38,549 nt of DNA from a virus. Of this stretch, positions 1 through 6,164 are shown piece by piece (position 1 is the first letter of the stretch; every line of letters begins with the position of its first letter). Both the position numbers and the translations under genes were made by a program. Where the stretch lies: the IMG/VR virus record IMGVR_UViG_3300024518_004253, positions 1 through 38,549 of that record. The stretch is one strand, 5' to 3'. The notes beneath the pieces were generated by a model. That model had not been told where the DNA came from. It saw only the letters and a program-made list of their open reading frames with translations, and did not search any database.

Positions 1-147
1 ACGAGATAAATATAAACCGTTTTTTTTACCATGCGTCAAAAATAAAGATCTTGAATTTCCAGCCCTGAATAAAAGGAAATTCTTCATTTCCTCTATTTCA
101 GAATCAACCATATTTTTAATACTAATCCATCGTTCATCTTTTTCAGA
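1..147. repeat. Left copy of 147-bp terminal repeat
   Basis: Positions 1-147 are repeated at 38403-38549, differing at one base (c at 127, a at 38529). This is either assembly overlap of a circular or circularly permuted molecule, or a short true terminal redundancy. An open reading frame continues through the junction, which supports circular closure. Confidence 0.95.
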
Positions 148-396
148 ATCTTCTACCTGATTAACCAATAGTTTAAGAACAGAGTTTTTAATTGTAGACA
201 CTTTTAATACTTCTATTGGGTCCCAAAAATCAAAATATGTAAGATTTTCAATCATAGCCTCTTCATAAATCCTTAATCCTTTTAATTTACCTTGCAAACT
301 AGCTATATCGTTTGGCTTTCCTTCTGTCTCTAATTCTTTTTTAACTTTATCAATTTGAAAACAAATCAATCCCATAATAATTTTAATTAATTCCAT
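1..396 (-). CDS. Hypothetical protein, N-terminal part of a 191-aa gene split by the contig ends
   Basis: The frame begins at ATG 396 (MELIKIIMGL) and is open to base 1. Base 1 is equivalent to 38403, and the same frame continues there to a stop at 38223, giving about 191 residues in the closed genome. The ATG lies inside the 3' end of the upstream 59-aa gene (14-nt overlap), typical of translational coupling. The N-terminus is hydrophobic for about 15 residues, then the protein is charged and helical. The two copies of the repeat differ at codon 90 (TGG Trp here, TGT Cys in the right copy). No family is recognised. It sits among small pre-terminase genes expected to be early or accessory. 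Confidence 0.8.
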   Translation of the reverse strand, partial: MELIKIIMGLICFQIDKVKKELETEGKPNDIASLQGKLKGLRIYEEAMIENLTYFDFWDPIEVLKVSTIKNSVLKLLVNQVEDSEKDERWISIKNMVDSEIEEMKNFLLFRAGNSRSLFLTHGKKNGLYLSR

Positions 397-562
397 GCTG
401 CAGCCCTTTATCCATTTGTATAAAATTAGAATTTTTAATGCAATCCAAACATCCTCCTTTTACTTTTTTAACATCAAAATTAAATCTCTGAGTTCTTTTT
501 GTACAATCTAAACATTTATGAGGAAGAGGTTTTAATTTTAAATCTAGTTTTTTTATTTGCAC
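383..562 (-). CDS. Small zinc-ribbon-like protein (59 aa, GTG start)
   Basis: The frame from GTG 562 gives 59 residues starting MQIKKLDLKLKP. It contains two CLDC knuckles (residues 17-20 and 38-41), the pattern of a four-cysteine zinc ribbon. AGGAG lies 8 nt upstream of the GTG (571-575), which supports the start. That ribosome site is the 3' arm of a perfect 10-bp inverted repeat (565-574 with 615-624), so translation is probably controlled by RNA structure. The end overlaps the start of the next gene by 14 nt. The function is unknown; a small nucleic-acid- or protein-binding role is an inference from the cysteines. Confidence 0.78.
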   Translation of the reverse strand: MQIKKLDLKLKPLPHKCLDCTKRTQRFNFDVKKVKGGCLDCIKNSNFIQMDKGLQHGIN

Positions 563-564
563 TA

Positions 565-652
565 CCTAATCTCCTAATAGATCATAATCTCTTTTGAAAA
601 ACCAAGGAAAGCTGGGAGATTAGGCAACCAACTTTTTCATTCCAAGCCGCAT
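565..652 (-). promoter_or_regulatory. Structured mRNA leader: 10-codon upstream ORF plus hairpin masking the ribosome site
   Basis: In the leftward transcript CCTAATCTCC (624-615) can pair perfectly with GGAGATTAGG (574-565), which contains the Shine-Dalgarno sequence of the GTG gene at 562. A short frame MRLGMKKLVA (ATG 652, TAA 622-620) ends exactly within the 5' arm, so a ribosome finishing it would cover that arm and free the ribosome site. This is the geometry of translational attenuation. The leader ORF has only a weak, distant SD (AAGGAT, 12 nt upstream). The pairing is seen in the sequence; the mechanism is inferred. Confidence 0.55.
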
Positions 653-677
653 AAGCTTAAAACTATCCTTGAAAACA

Positions 678-692
678 TATAACAAAGTTATA
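678..692. promoter_or_regulatory. 15-bp palindrome just downstream of a leftward promoter
   Basis: TATAAC-AAA-GTTATA is a perfect inverted repeat. It falls a few bases downstream of the start site predicted for the leftward promoter at 704-732, where a repressor could block transcription. It could also be chance in AT-rich DNA. Confidence 0.35.
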
Positions 693-703
693 CGATAAAT
701 AAA

Positions 704-732
704 AATATATACTATATGCTTTAAAATTGCAA
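704..732 (-). promoter_or_regulatory. Candidate sigma70 promoter for the 562 gene and downstream genes
   Basis: Reading leftward, TTGCAA (732-727), a 17-bp spacer and TATATT (709-704) begin directly after the methyltransferase stop codon. The predicted start near 697 would give a leader of about 135 nt before the GTG at 562, long enough to hold the hairpin and short ORF described there. Confidence 0.5.
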
Positions 733-740
733 ATATATCT

Positions 741-2333
741 TTATACTTTTAACTGATCTAGAAATTTCATAGAATCAACGACTATTGAATTTCCAGCCAT
801 TTTATATTGCTGACTATTACTAACACCAGAATCCTGTATTTTATCTATATCTACATCTGAAACACCCATTAGCCTAAAACACTCTCTAGGAGTTAACTTT
901 CTTATCCTAAAGGCTGGTTGCTCTAATAAATAGTTATCCTTTTGAACTGATGTTAAAGTATTGTAAACCCCATCCTTTCTAGGTTCGTGGACTCTCATAT
1001 TATGCCTTGACTCTTTAACCTCTCCAGCTTCGTATTTTGCCCTAATATCTTTACCATATTGGGCTCTTACTGTTCTTAAAACTTGGCTTTCTAATAACAA
1101 AGTATCTTTATGAACCGTAGTTAAACAGTTATTTATACCAGGGGTTTTACTCACTTCTAACATTTGCTGAGTAGGTAAACCACTTATTCGACTTTTAGGG
1201 TTTTCAGGGTTTCGTCCTCTTATTGCACATGCTTCTATTATCTTTGGTTGCCTATTACCACCCTGCATAGTCGTTAGCGACGGATAAACTCGCCTAATAG
1301 ATTCATTACCCTTAATATCCAACATGCCAACCATATTTAATTTATTAGATTCTAATATTTTAGGACAATTACCATGTCCAGCGGAATGAGTAGGACTAAC
1401 TCCTGTAGGACTAACAATTACACCGTCCTGAGAAGAACTAACACTTCCTATTTTTAAAATATTATTAGTCTTTTCTACAATCTGAGTACGTCGAGACTTT
1501 CCAATATTTCCCACACTGGTACCCTTATGGTAATTAGCATCAATACAATAAGCTAAACCATCACACTCATAATTACGCTTATAGCCTTTATAGCCTTTAT
1601 AGCCTTTATAGCCTTTATAGCCTTTAGCTTCTAAACCTTCAATTAATTTACAAGTTTTTTCTTCACTTAAATAATATTTTTCATCAACAGAATCTTCCAA
1701 AATATCTTTTAATCTAATTCCACTATCAAAATTATCATAAAATTTAAAAGTTTTTGGATCTTCAGTTTTTAATATAGATACACAAAAAACCCTTTCCCGA
1801 TTCTGAGGTATTCCGCAAAACTTTGCATTTATTACCTTGTAGTAATTATTATACCCCAATTGGTCCAGGACCTGCAGCCACCTATCAAAATCAGGTTTAT
1901 GCTTTTTACCTACAAGATTTTTAACATTTTCCATCATTAAAAACTTAGGCCTTTTTAATTCAATTATCTTTTGACATTCCCACAAAAGAGAGGATCTTGA
2001 GTCGCTACCCTCTTTTAAACCTCTTTGCTTTCCAGCCATTGAAATATCTTGACAAGGGAAACTATAAGTAAACAAATCAAAATCAGGTAATGACAGAGTA
2101 TTTATTTTTGATATATCACCAAAGTTTTTTATATTACCATGCAAAGCCTCATGTGCTTTTATAGCATAAGTATCGATCTCCGAAATACCTACAGTTTTAA
2201 AATTAACACCATATTTTTTTAATGCTAAACTTTGACTTCCATAACCTGAAAAGGCTTCAAAAACTCTTAAAACTTTTTTCTTTTTTTGTGTGGGTTTTTC
2301 ATTATCCACTATTTCTATATTATCAATTAACAT
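741..2333 (-). CDS. DNA (cytosine-5) methyltransferase, 530 aa
   Basis: It transfers methyl from S-adenosylmethionine to cytosine C5, probably protecting phage DNA from host restriction. Family motifs are in order: FSGYGS (28-33, AdoMet), SFPCQ with catalytic Cys94 (91-95), ENV (135-137), QNRER (177-181), and near the C-terminus the PREC.RLMG and AGNSI blocks. Between the two conserved parts lies a long variable region (about 210-470) with several similar short modules of the type LTxVxKDxxLLE, as in phage enzymes with repeated target-recognition units. A five-fold GYK repeat sits at about residues 237-252. ATG 2333 overlaps the stop of the upstream gene. No partner restriction enzyme is present, so it is an orphan enzyme. 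Confidence 0.95.
   Translation of the reverse strand: MLIDNIEIVDNEKPTQKKKKVLRVFEAFSGYGSQSLALKKYGVNFKTVGISEIDTYAIKAHEALHGNIKNFGDISKINTLSLPDFDLFTYSFPCQDISMAGKQRGLKEGSDSRSSLLWECQKIIELKRPKFLMMENVKNLVGKKHKPDFDRWLQVLDQLGYNNYYKVINAKFCGIPQNRERVFCVSILKTEDPKTFKFYDNFDSGIRLKDILEDSVDEKYYLSEEKTCKLIEGLEAKGYKGYKGYKGYKGYKRNYECDGLAYCIDANYHKGTSVGNIGKSRRTQIVEKTNNILKIGSVSSSQDGVIVSPTGVSPTHSAGHGNCPKILESNKLNMVGMLDIKGNESIRRVYPSLTTMQGGNRQPKIIEACAIRGRNPENPKSRISGLPTQQMLEVSKTPGINNCLTTVHKDTLLLESQVLRTVRAQYGKDIRAKYEAGEVKESRHNMRVHEPRKDGVYNTLTSVQKDNYLLEQPAFRIRKLTPRECFRLMGVSDVDIDKIQDSGVSNSQQYKMAGNSIVVDSMKFLDQLKV
1579..1623 (-). repeat. Five tandem 9-bp repeats in the methyltransferase gene
   Basis: TTATAGCCT (plus strand) occurs five times without interruption, followed by a degenerate part-copy. 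It encodes Gly-Tyr-Lys repeats. Because the unit is three codons, slippage would change protein length but not frame. It lies at the border of the catalytic and target-recognition regions. Confidence 0.9.
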
Positions 2334-2608
2334 TCAATACCTACCTTTTTTCTGTAAAAATCCCTATCCATATACTTAGGAAGTATTTTTATATTTAATT
2401 CTATTTCTTGTTTTAAATAATTTTTTAAATGTGGATCTTTCATAAACCAAAAATTAGGATCTATTTTACCTTCAGCCTCACAAAAAGTATCTGATTCGTA
2501 AACCAATGTTTTCAATATTCCACACATACCATAATTTGTAGGTGTAGGTGTAAATTTTAAACACTTATCACACCTAAACAAATCTAAAGTATTAATTTTC
2601 TTAGGCAT
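2327..2608 (-). CDS. Cysteine-containing hypothetical protein (93 aa)
   Basis: No family is recognised. Cysteines at residues 13, 16 (CDKC), 29 and 43 could make a small zinc site, followed by a lysine- and aromatic-rich helical tail ending in Cys93. The gene is packed between the replication initiator (2-nt gap) and the C5 methyltransferase, whose ATG overlaps its last codons, so the three are translated together. A role in replication or modification is only suggested by position. Confidence 0.75.
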   Translation of the reverse strand: MPKKINTLDLFRCDKCLKFTPTPTNYGMCGILKTLVYESDTFCEAEGKIDPNFWFMKDPHLKNYLKQEIELNIKILPKYMDRDFYRKKVGIEC

Positions 2609-2610
2609 TA

Positions 2611-3426
2611 TTAATTCACCTTCTTATTTTTTATCATCTTCATAAAGTCAACACCTTCCACTTTATCAAAAGATTTATCATTTTTGGCCTGTTCTTTAAA
2701 ATTATATTTCTCAGTATTTGTAAACTTCTTTTCAGCTGCAAACTTTTGTTCCTGATAATTTTCATCTATATAATCAACATAACCAACATTAAAAAAACTA
2801 GATCCGTGCATTAAAAAAGTTTTATCTAAAACACTACTATCATACCTTTTTATAATTACCTTCCATTGATCAATAGTATATTTAATCATTGCTTTTTTCT
2901 TAGCAGCAGATATTTTACCCTTACCTAATTTTTTAGGATATAACTTCCAAACTAATTTAAAATGATCCTCTATATTATTACTTGTATTATTAGAAGAACT
3001 TGTACTATTATCTTTGATCTTTTCGTCAATAGGGCAAATGATTTTTTCGTCAATAGGTGTATTGATCTTATTGTCATTACCCCTATTGATATTTAAATCA
3101 ATACCCCCCTTGATATCTAAATCAATAGGTATAGGATTTATAGTTAAAAACCTATTATCAATATCTTTTGTACCCTCTTTATATGTAAAAACTCTATTTA
3201 CATAACCATATTTTACAAGCTCACTAACCCAACGACTAACAGTCTCTTTACTTACTCCATACAGATTAGAAAAGTAATAATTTTTTGCATAACAAAAGCC
3301 ATGTTTATTAGATAGACAAGTTATTTCAGTATACATTATTTTAGTCATAGGCTTTAATCTTTTATCATACCGTACATTAGCTGGCAATATACCGTAATAA
3401 CTAGCCTCTGGATCATTATTACCCAT
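2611..3426 (-). CDS. Replication initiator with N-terminal winged HTH
   Basis: Residues about 12-90 match the helix-turn-helix domain common at the start of phage replication initiators (GILPANVRYD, then SKETVSRWVSELVKYGYV as recognition helix and wing). The C-terminal third (about 155-225) is a separate charged region that may bind a helicase or loader. The linker, residues about 99-134, is encoded by repeated TCAATAGG iterons that look like an origin, as in lambda O. The 5' end overlaps the antirepressor-HNH gene by 8 nt. No helicase or helicase loader is recognisable nearby, so host replication proteins are probably recruited. The family call is firm for the HTH and inferred for the initiator role. 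Confidence 0.82.
   Translation of the reverse strand: MGNNDPEASYYGILPANVRYDKRLKPMTKIMYTEITCLSNKHGFCYAKNYYFSNLYGVSKETVSRWVSELVKYGYVNRVFTYKEGTKDIDNRFLTINPIPIDLDIKGGIDLNINRGNDNKINTPIDEKIICPIDEKIKDNSTSSSNNTSNNIEDHFKLVWKLYPKKLGKGKISAAKKKAMIKYTIDQWKVIIKRYDSSVLDKTFLMHGSSFFNVGYVDYIDENYQEQKFAAEKKFTNTEKYNFKEQAKNDKSFDKVEGVDFMKMIKNKKVN
3026..3130. repeat. Iteron cluster, candidate replication origin inside the initiator gene
   Basis: TCAATAGGG-like 9-mers occur at 3026-3034, 3050-3058 and 3122-3130 (plus), 3081-3089 (minus), and with one or two changes at 3098-3106 (plus) and 3057-3065 (minus). TATTGAT (3084-3090) and ATCAATA form an inverted pair around an AT-only centre. Iterons within an initiator gene are the lambda O / ori arrangement; origin function is inferred. 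Confidence 0.7.
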
Positions 3427-4261
3427 TGGCTTTATGCTCTAATTTATGACAATCTTTACAAAGTGTTTGACCATTAGAAACATCAAACCTTTTTTTAACA
3501 GATTTTGACCATGGGATTATATGATGCGGTTCAATATCTTTACCAGCATAACCACACTTTTGACAGGTATATAAATCATTTTCAAATACTGATTTTTTCC
3601 ATTTTCTATAAGCTGAAGTATTACGACTTTTAGGATTTAACAAAACCATCCTTATTTTAATTAATCCTTTCTGACTCACTACGGTTGAAACACTTACATG
3701 ACCACTTTTTGAAACTGATTCAATTGATTTAAATAAACCCTGATTTTTATATTTCTGATATGGTTGGTTATACTGAGTTAAAAAATCTTCATCTCTTAAT
3801 CGCTTACATAAATTATTCCTACCAATTTCAGGAATATTTAAAAGATCCGACACCTGTTTTAATGTTATCCATTTATCAGATTTTGATACCATATCAAAAA
3901 ACTCTACTTTTGGTGATTGATCTATTAACAATTGTTGTTGCTTCTTATTTTCAATCCTCAACTCTTCAACCTCTTCATTTAAGAAGTTCATAGCCTGTTG
4001 AATTAAAAGCCTTTTTTCTAAAGCAGTTCTTTTATTCTCCACCTCGGAAATGTTTCCTAGGTCTGTTCTACCCTTCCCAATCTCTAATTTTATCAACGTT
4101 GTTTTTTCTTCATCAAAATATGTTTTAACACCGTTTCTAATAAAATCAGGAAATAATTTTTTGGCTATTTTACGAATAGTAGATTGATCAACATTTAATG
4201 TTTCAGCAATATCAACAATAGACATTTCATTTTTACTATCTGATAGTATTAAATCTTTCAC
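3419..4261 (-). CDS. Antirepressor (KilAC domain) fused to a C-terminal HNH endonuclease, 280 aa
   Basis: Three parts are visible. Residues 12-50 form an HTH (VDIAETLNVDQSTIRKIAKK). Residues about 75-205 are a helical linker and a KilAC-type antirepressor domain (KVEFFDMV, ITLKQVSDLLNI, then VVSQKGL). Residues about 217-275 are an HNH nuclease fold with CQKC (233-236), HHIIPW (246-251), Asn263 and CKDCH (268-272). KilAC proteins normally end after the KGL segment, so the nuclease is an extra C-terminal module with its residues intact. Translation starts at GTG 4261, overlapping the stop of the upstream HTH gene (TAGTG). The expected role is lifting repression or early control; the nuclease may be a homing enzyme captured by fusion, or may act in replication or recombination. 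Confidence 0.85.
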   Translation of the reverse strand: MKDLILSDSKNEMSIVDIAETLNVDQSTIRKIAKKLFPDFIRNGVKTYFDEEKTTLIKLEIGKGRTDLGNISEVENKRTALEKRLLIQQAMNFLNEEVEELRIENKKQQQLLIDQSPKVEFFDMVSKSDKWITLKQVSDLLNIPEIGRNNLCKRLRDEDFLTQYNQPYQKYKNQGLFKSIESVSKSGHVSVSTVVSQKGLIKIRMVLLNPKSRNTSAYRKWKKSVFENDLYTCQKCGYAGKDIEPHHIIPWSKSVKKRFDVSNGQTLCKDCHKLEHKANG

Positions 4262-4422
4262 TACTTACCATCCCTGAAATTTTCAACATCTGAAATCTTA
4301 AAACGAACAGCACCGCCAACCTTTGTTTCGTTTAACCCCTTTTTTTCTACCCAATTTTCAATCGTCTTAGTAGACACTTTAAAATATGAGGCAACTTCTT
4401 TTTTATCAAGTAATTTTTCCAT
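4261..4422 (-). CDS. Small excisionase-type HTH DNA-binding protein (53 aa), leaderless
   Basis: The protein starts MEKLLDKKEVASYFKVSTKT and ends ISDVENFRDGK, the MerR/excisionase-like HTH pattern (helix-turn-helix, then a wing with VRFKISD). It is the first gene of the leftward replication block. The -10 box TATAAT ends 6 nt before the ATG, so transcription should start at the ATG and the message would have no ribosome site. It lies at a divergent control region and probably regulates it (Cro/Xis-like); no integrase was seen, so an excision role is less likely. Its TAG overlaps the GTG of the antirepressor gene. Confidence 0.8.
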   Translation of the reverse strand: MEKLLDKKEVASYFKVSTKTIENWVEKKGLNETKVGGAVRFKISDVENFRDGK

Positions 4423-4428
4423 AATTCA

Positions 4429-4458
4429 ATTATATGTTTTTATTTTTATTTCTGTCAA
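4429..4458 (-). promoter_or_regulatory. Consensus sigma70 promoter, leftward, giving a leaderless transcript
   Basis: TTGACA (4458-4453), 18-bp spacer, TATAAT (4434-4429): both hexamers match consensus exactly. The expected start falls on or next to the A of ATG 4422. This is probably the main promoter of the replication block. Confidence 0.85.
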
Positions 4459-4483
4459 GTTCTATTTTTTTCTATATTTTTAA

Positions 4484-4514
4484 TTGACTATTATTATTAT
4501 ATAACCAATACTAT
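4484..4514 (+). promoter_or_regulatory. Divergent rightward promoter
   Basis: TTGACT (4484-4489) is followed at 19 bp by TACTAT (4509-4514), ahead of ATG 4543. The spacing is slightly long; AATACT at 17 bp is an alternative. The -35 boxes of the two divergent promoters are 25 bp apart. Confidence 0.55.
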
Positions 4515-4542
4515 ATTTATATTAAACATGAAGAGGTTAGGA

Positions 4543-4839
4543 ATGTTTGGAAGAAAAAAATTATTAAAAGAGATAGAATCTTTAAAATCTCACAATTCAT
4601 TATTAAGTAAAGATTGTAAATTATTTGCAAATGTAAATAAAAATTTGATAGATGAATTAGAAGATTATAGGAATCTTGAATTATGGTTTAATTTCAACAA
4701 AAAAGGAAATACTATTTCAGGTGTAACAAATAGTAGTAATCTTAGGTTTAAATTTTGCAATAAAAACTCTGGAAAAAACGGCTTTGATTTTACTTTAAAA
4801 GTATTAAAAAAGAATAAACTAAAAGGGTATAAGAAATGA
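4543..4839 (+). CDS. Hypothetical basic coiled-coil protein (98 aa)
   Basis: The start at ATG 4543 (MFGRKKLLKE) is preferred over ATG 4528, because AGAGG lies 6 nt before 4543 while nothing resembling a ribosome site precedes 4528. Residues 5-45 form a charged helical or coiled-coil segment; the rest is rich in Lys and Asn. No family is recognised. It is the first gene of a short rightward operon opposite the replication block, and its stop overlaps the next start (ATGA). Confidence 0.7.
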   Translation: MFGRKKLLKEIESLKSHNSLLSKDCKLFANVNKNLIDELEDYRNLELWFNFNKKGNTISGVTNSSNLRFKFCNKNSGKNGFDFTLKVLKKNKLKGYKK

Positions 4840-5477
4840 GTTTTTTAAGCATTGCAAACAATATCGTAAAAGACTTAGAGTTAAATGGTGTCAAATCTTT
4901 TATATGGCACTCAGCAACAACAGGAAGCGTCTATATTAGATTTGAATGTGTAAACATTGGATCTATAAGAATAGGCGATCATGACGGACGGTCGAAACTA
5001 AGGTATAAGTATAATGTTAGATCCGATATTAAAAAAAGTTATTGGGATAAAGAAAAGGGTATATTTAGATTTTATATTTCAACTAAGAACTGGACTAAAT
5101 TAATTCCTGAAATATGCAAACGTTATGAAATCGTTAAAACATGGGATCAAAAACGTAAATATTTTATCCCTATATATAAAAGATTTAAAACAGGTAGCAA
5201 GGGTTTAACCAAGATAAAGACCAAAATTATAATAGAAAATATTAAGGACTTTGAGGATCAATTTAAACCATCTGAAAATCATCTATCTGAAGAACATAAA
5301 AAAATATCGACACAGGTATATAATAGAATCAATAAAGAATTAGAACAAGAAATAATAATAAATAATGAAAGTGGTGTTTTTTGTGTTAATTACGATGATG
5401 AAGGTTATTGTCTATTTGAATGTAAATGTATAGGTAAAGGATTTTTAATTGCTGAATATACAGGTACAGCAAAATAA
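4836..5477 (+). CDS. Hypothetical protein (213 aa)
   Basis: The start overlaps the preceding stop (ATGA), so it is translationally coupled. The N-terminal 60 residues read SGSVYIRF-type beta strands followed by IRIGDHDGRS, a motif seen in uncharacterised phage proteins; it suggests a small alpha/beta fold but gives no function. The middle is Lys/Trp rich and may bind nucleic acid; the end has four cysteines (VFCVNY, YCLFECKC). Its place in an operon opposite the control block suggests an early, host-directed or accessory gene. Confidence 0.7.
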   Translation: MSFLSIANNIVKDLELNGVKSFIWHSATTGSVYIRFECVNIGSIRIGDHDGRSKLRYKYNVRSDIKKSYWDKEKGIFRFYISTKNWTKLIPEICKRYEIVKTWDQKRKYFIPIYKRFKTGSKGLTKIKTKIIIENIKDFEDQFKPSENHLSEEHKKISTQVYNRINKELEQEIIINNESGVFCVNYDDEGYCLFECKCIGKGFLIAEYTGTAK

Positions 5478-5479
5478 CA

Positions 5480-5566
5480 ATGTTAGAAGTCAAGAATACA
5501 ATAATCAATTCTATAACTTACGAAACATGGTATACAGAAGATAAAGATAATAATCATATTCAATAA
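5480..5566 (+). CDS. Possible 28-aa peptide
   Basis: ATG 5480 follows the previous stop by two bases, and the frame ends at 5566 just before a strong terminator. The peptide starts MLEVKNTIINSITYETWY. There is no clear ribosome site, so coupling to the upstream gene would be needed. It may be non-coding. Confidence 0.35.
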   Translation: MLEVKNTIINSITYETWYTEDKDNNHIQ

Positions 5567-5573
5567 AAAATCT

Positions 5574-5602
5574 AAACCGTATATTAACCTATACGGTTTT
5601 TT
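5574..5602 (+). terminator. Rho-independent terminator of the rightward 4543-5566 operon
   Basis: AAACCGTATA (5574-5583) pairs perfectly with TATACGGTTT (5590-5599) around a 6-nt loop and is followed by a T run to 5602. The surrounding 5478-5794 stretch otherwise holds only the tiny ORF and the opposing terminator; the rest looks non-coding. Confidence 0.9.
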
Positions 5603-5620
5603 AACACCCAAATACTATTT

Positions 5621-5652
5621 TAAAATAAAAAAGATCCTCGCTAGAAGATCTT
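5621..5652 (-). terminator. Leftward rho-independent terminator
   Basis: In the leftward RNA AAGATCTTC pairs with GAGGATCTT (one G-U) around a TAGC loop, followed by TTTTTTATTTTA. It faces the rightward terminator at 5574-5602 and ends transcription from the 5795-9677 side. Confidence 0.75.
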
Positions 5653-5794
5653 AAAGAAAAAATCAATGACAAAATTGATACATAAAAACATAGATCGTAC
5701 AATTATTAAAAAACTACTTCCAGATAATAAAACTATCAGTACTTTAATTTAATAACTCATACGAGCTAAATAAATAATATAACTGATATATAAA

Positions 5795-6100
5795 TTAGTC
5801 AATAAAAACAATATTTACAGAAATAGTTAAACTAATATCTTTTTCTATCCAAGATATAATACACCAACAACTAAAAATAAAATCTTTCATACACCATAAT
5901 CTGATTAATTTTTTTATAATATTCTGAGCTTCAGCAAAGGTACATATTTTTAAAATACTATAATCATAATTTTTATATCCATCAGCATATTTTTTATAGA
6001 CCGAACCAACAATATTACCTTCAAAATTATCAATATTAAACTCGCTACTATCTATTAAAGAATCTATTTGATATTGGTTTAAAATTTCTAGCTTTGCCAT
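5795..6100 (-). CDS. Hypothetical protein (101 aa)
   Basis: No family is recognised. The N-terminal 65 residues are a normal mixed sequence (MAKLEILNQYQIDSLIDSSE); the last 35 are hydrophobic with Trp and Cys and might be a membrane segment. The gene stands alone between two terminators. An extended -10 box (TGCTATAGT) ends 5 nt before the ATG, which would give a leaderless message, so it appears to be a separate single-gene unit. Confidence 0.6.
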   Translation of the reverse strand: MAKLEILNQYQIDSLIDSSEFNIDNFEGNIVGSVYKKYADGYKNYDYSILKICTFAEAQNIIKKLIRLWCMKDFIFSCWCIISWIEKDISLTISVNIVFID

Positions 6101-6105
6101 AAACC

Positions 6106-6114
6106 ACTATAGCA
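6106..6114 (-). promoter_or_regulatory. Extended -10 promoter giving a leaderless transcript
   Basis: Reading leftward, TGC-TATAGT is an extended -10 element whose last base is 5 nt before ATG 6100. No good -35 box is present, as is usual for extended -10 promoters. It overlaps the T tail of the terminator immediately upstream. Confidence 0.5.
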
Positions 6115-6138
6115 CAAAAGGGGCTTCTTAAAAGCCCC
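6115..6138 (-). terminator. Terminator after the 6165-7415 gene
   Basis: GGGGCTT and AAGCCCC (plus 6120-6126 and 6132-6138) form a perfect 7-bp GC-rich stem with a 5-nt loop. Leftward it is followed by TTTTG. It ends the recombination operon just upstream of the separate 5795-6100 gene. Confidence 0.8.
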
Positions 6139-6164
6139 CTTAAAACGATCAACAAACAAATATA

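Noticed and set aside
1579-1623. CRISPR-like array
   Set aside because: The repeats are 9-bp, directly adjacent and coding, with no spacers.
3014-3205. 63-codon plus-strand frame across the iterons
   Set aside because: The frame stays open only because of the repeats; no ribosome site; the real gene is on the other strand.
2327-4422. Restriction-modification or retron/DGR system near the methyltransferase
   Set aside because: No restriction enzyme or reverse transcriptase motifs are present in neighbouring frames; the methyltransferase looks like an orphan.
5666-5752. Possible 28-aa rightward ORF after the 5574-5602 terminator
   Set aside because: No ribosome site or promoter, and it overlaps the leftward terminator region.
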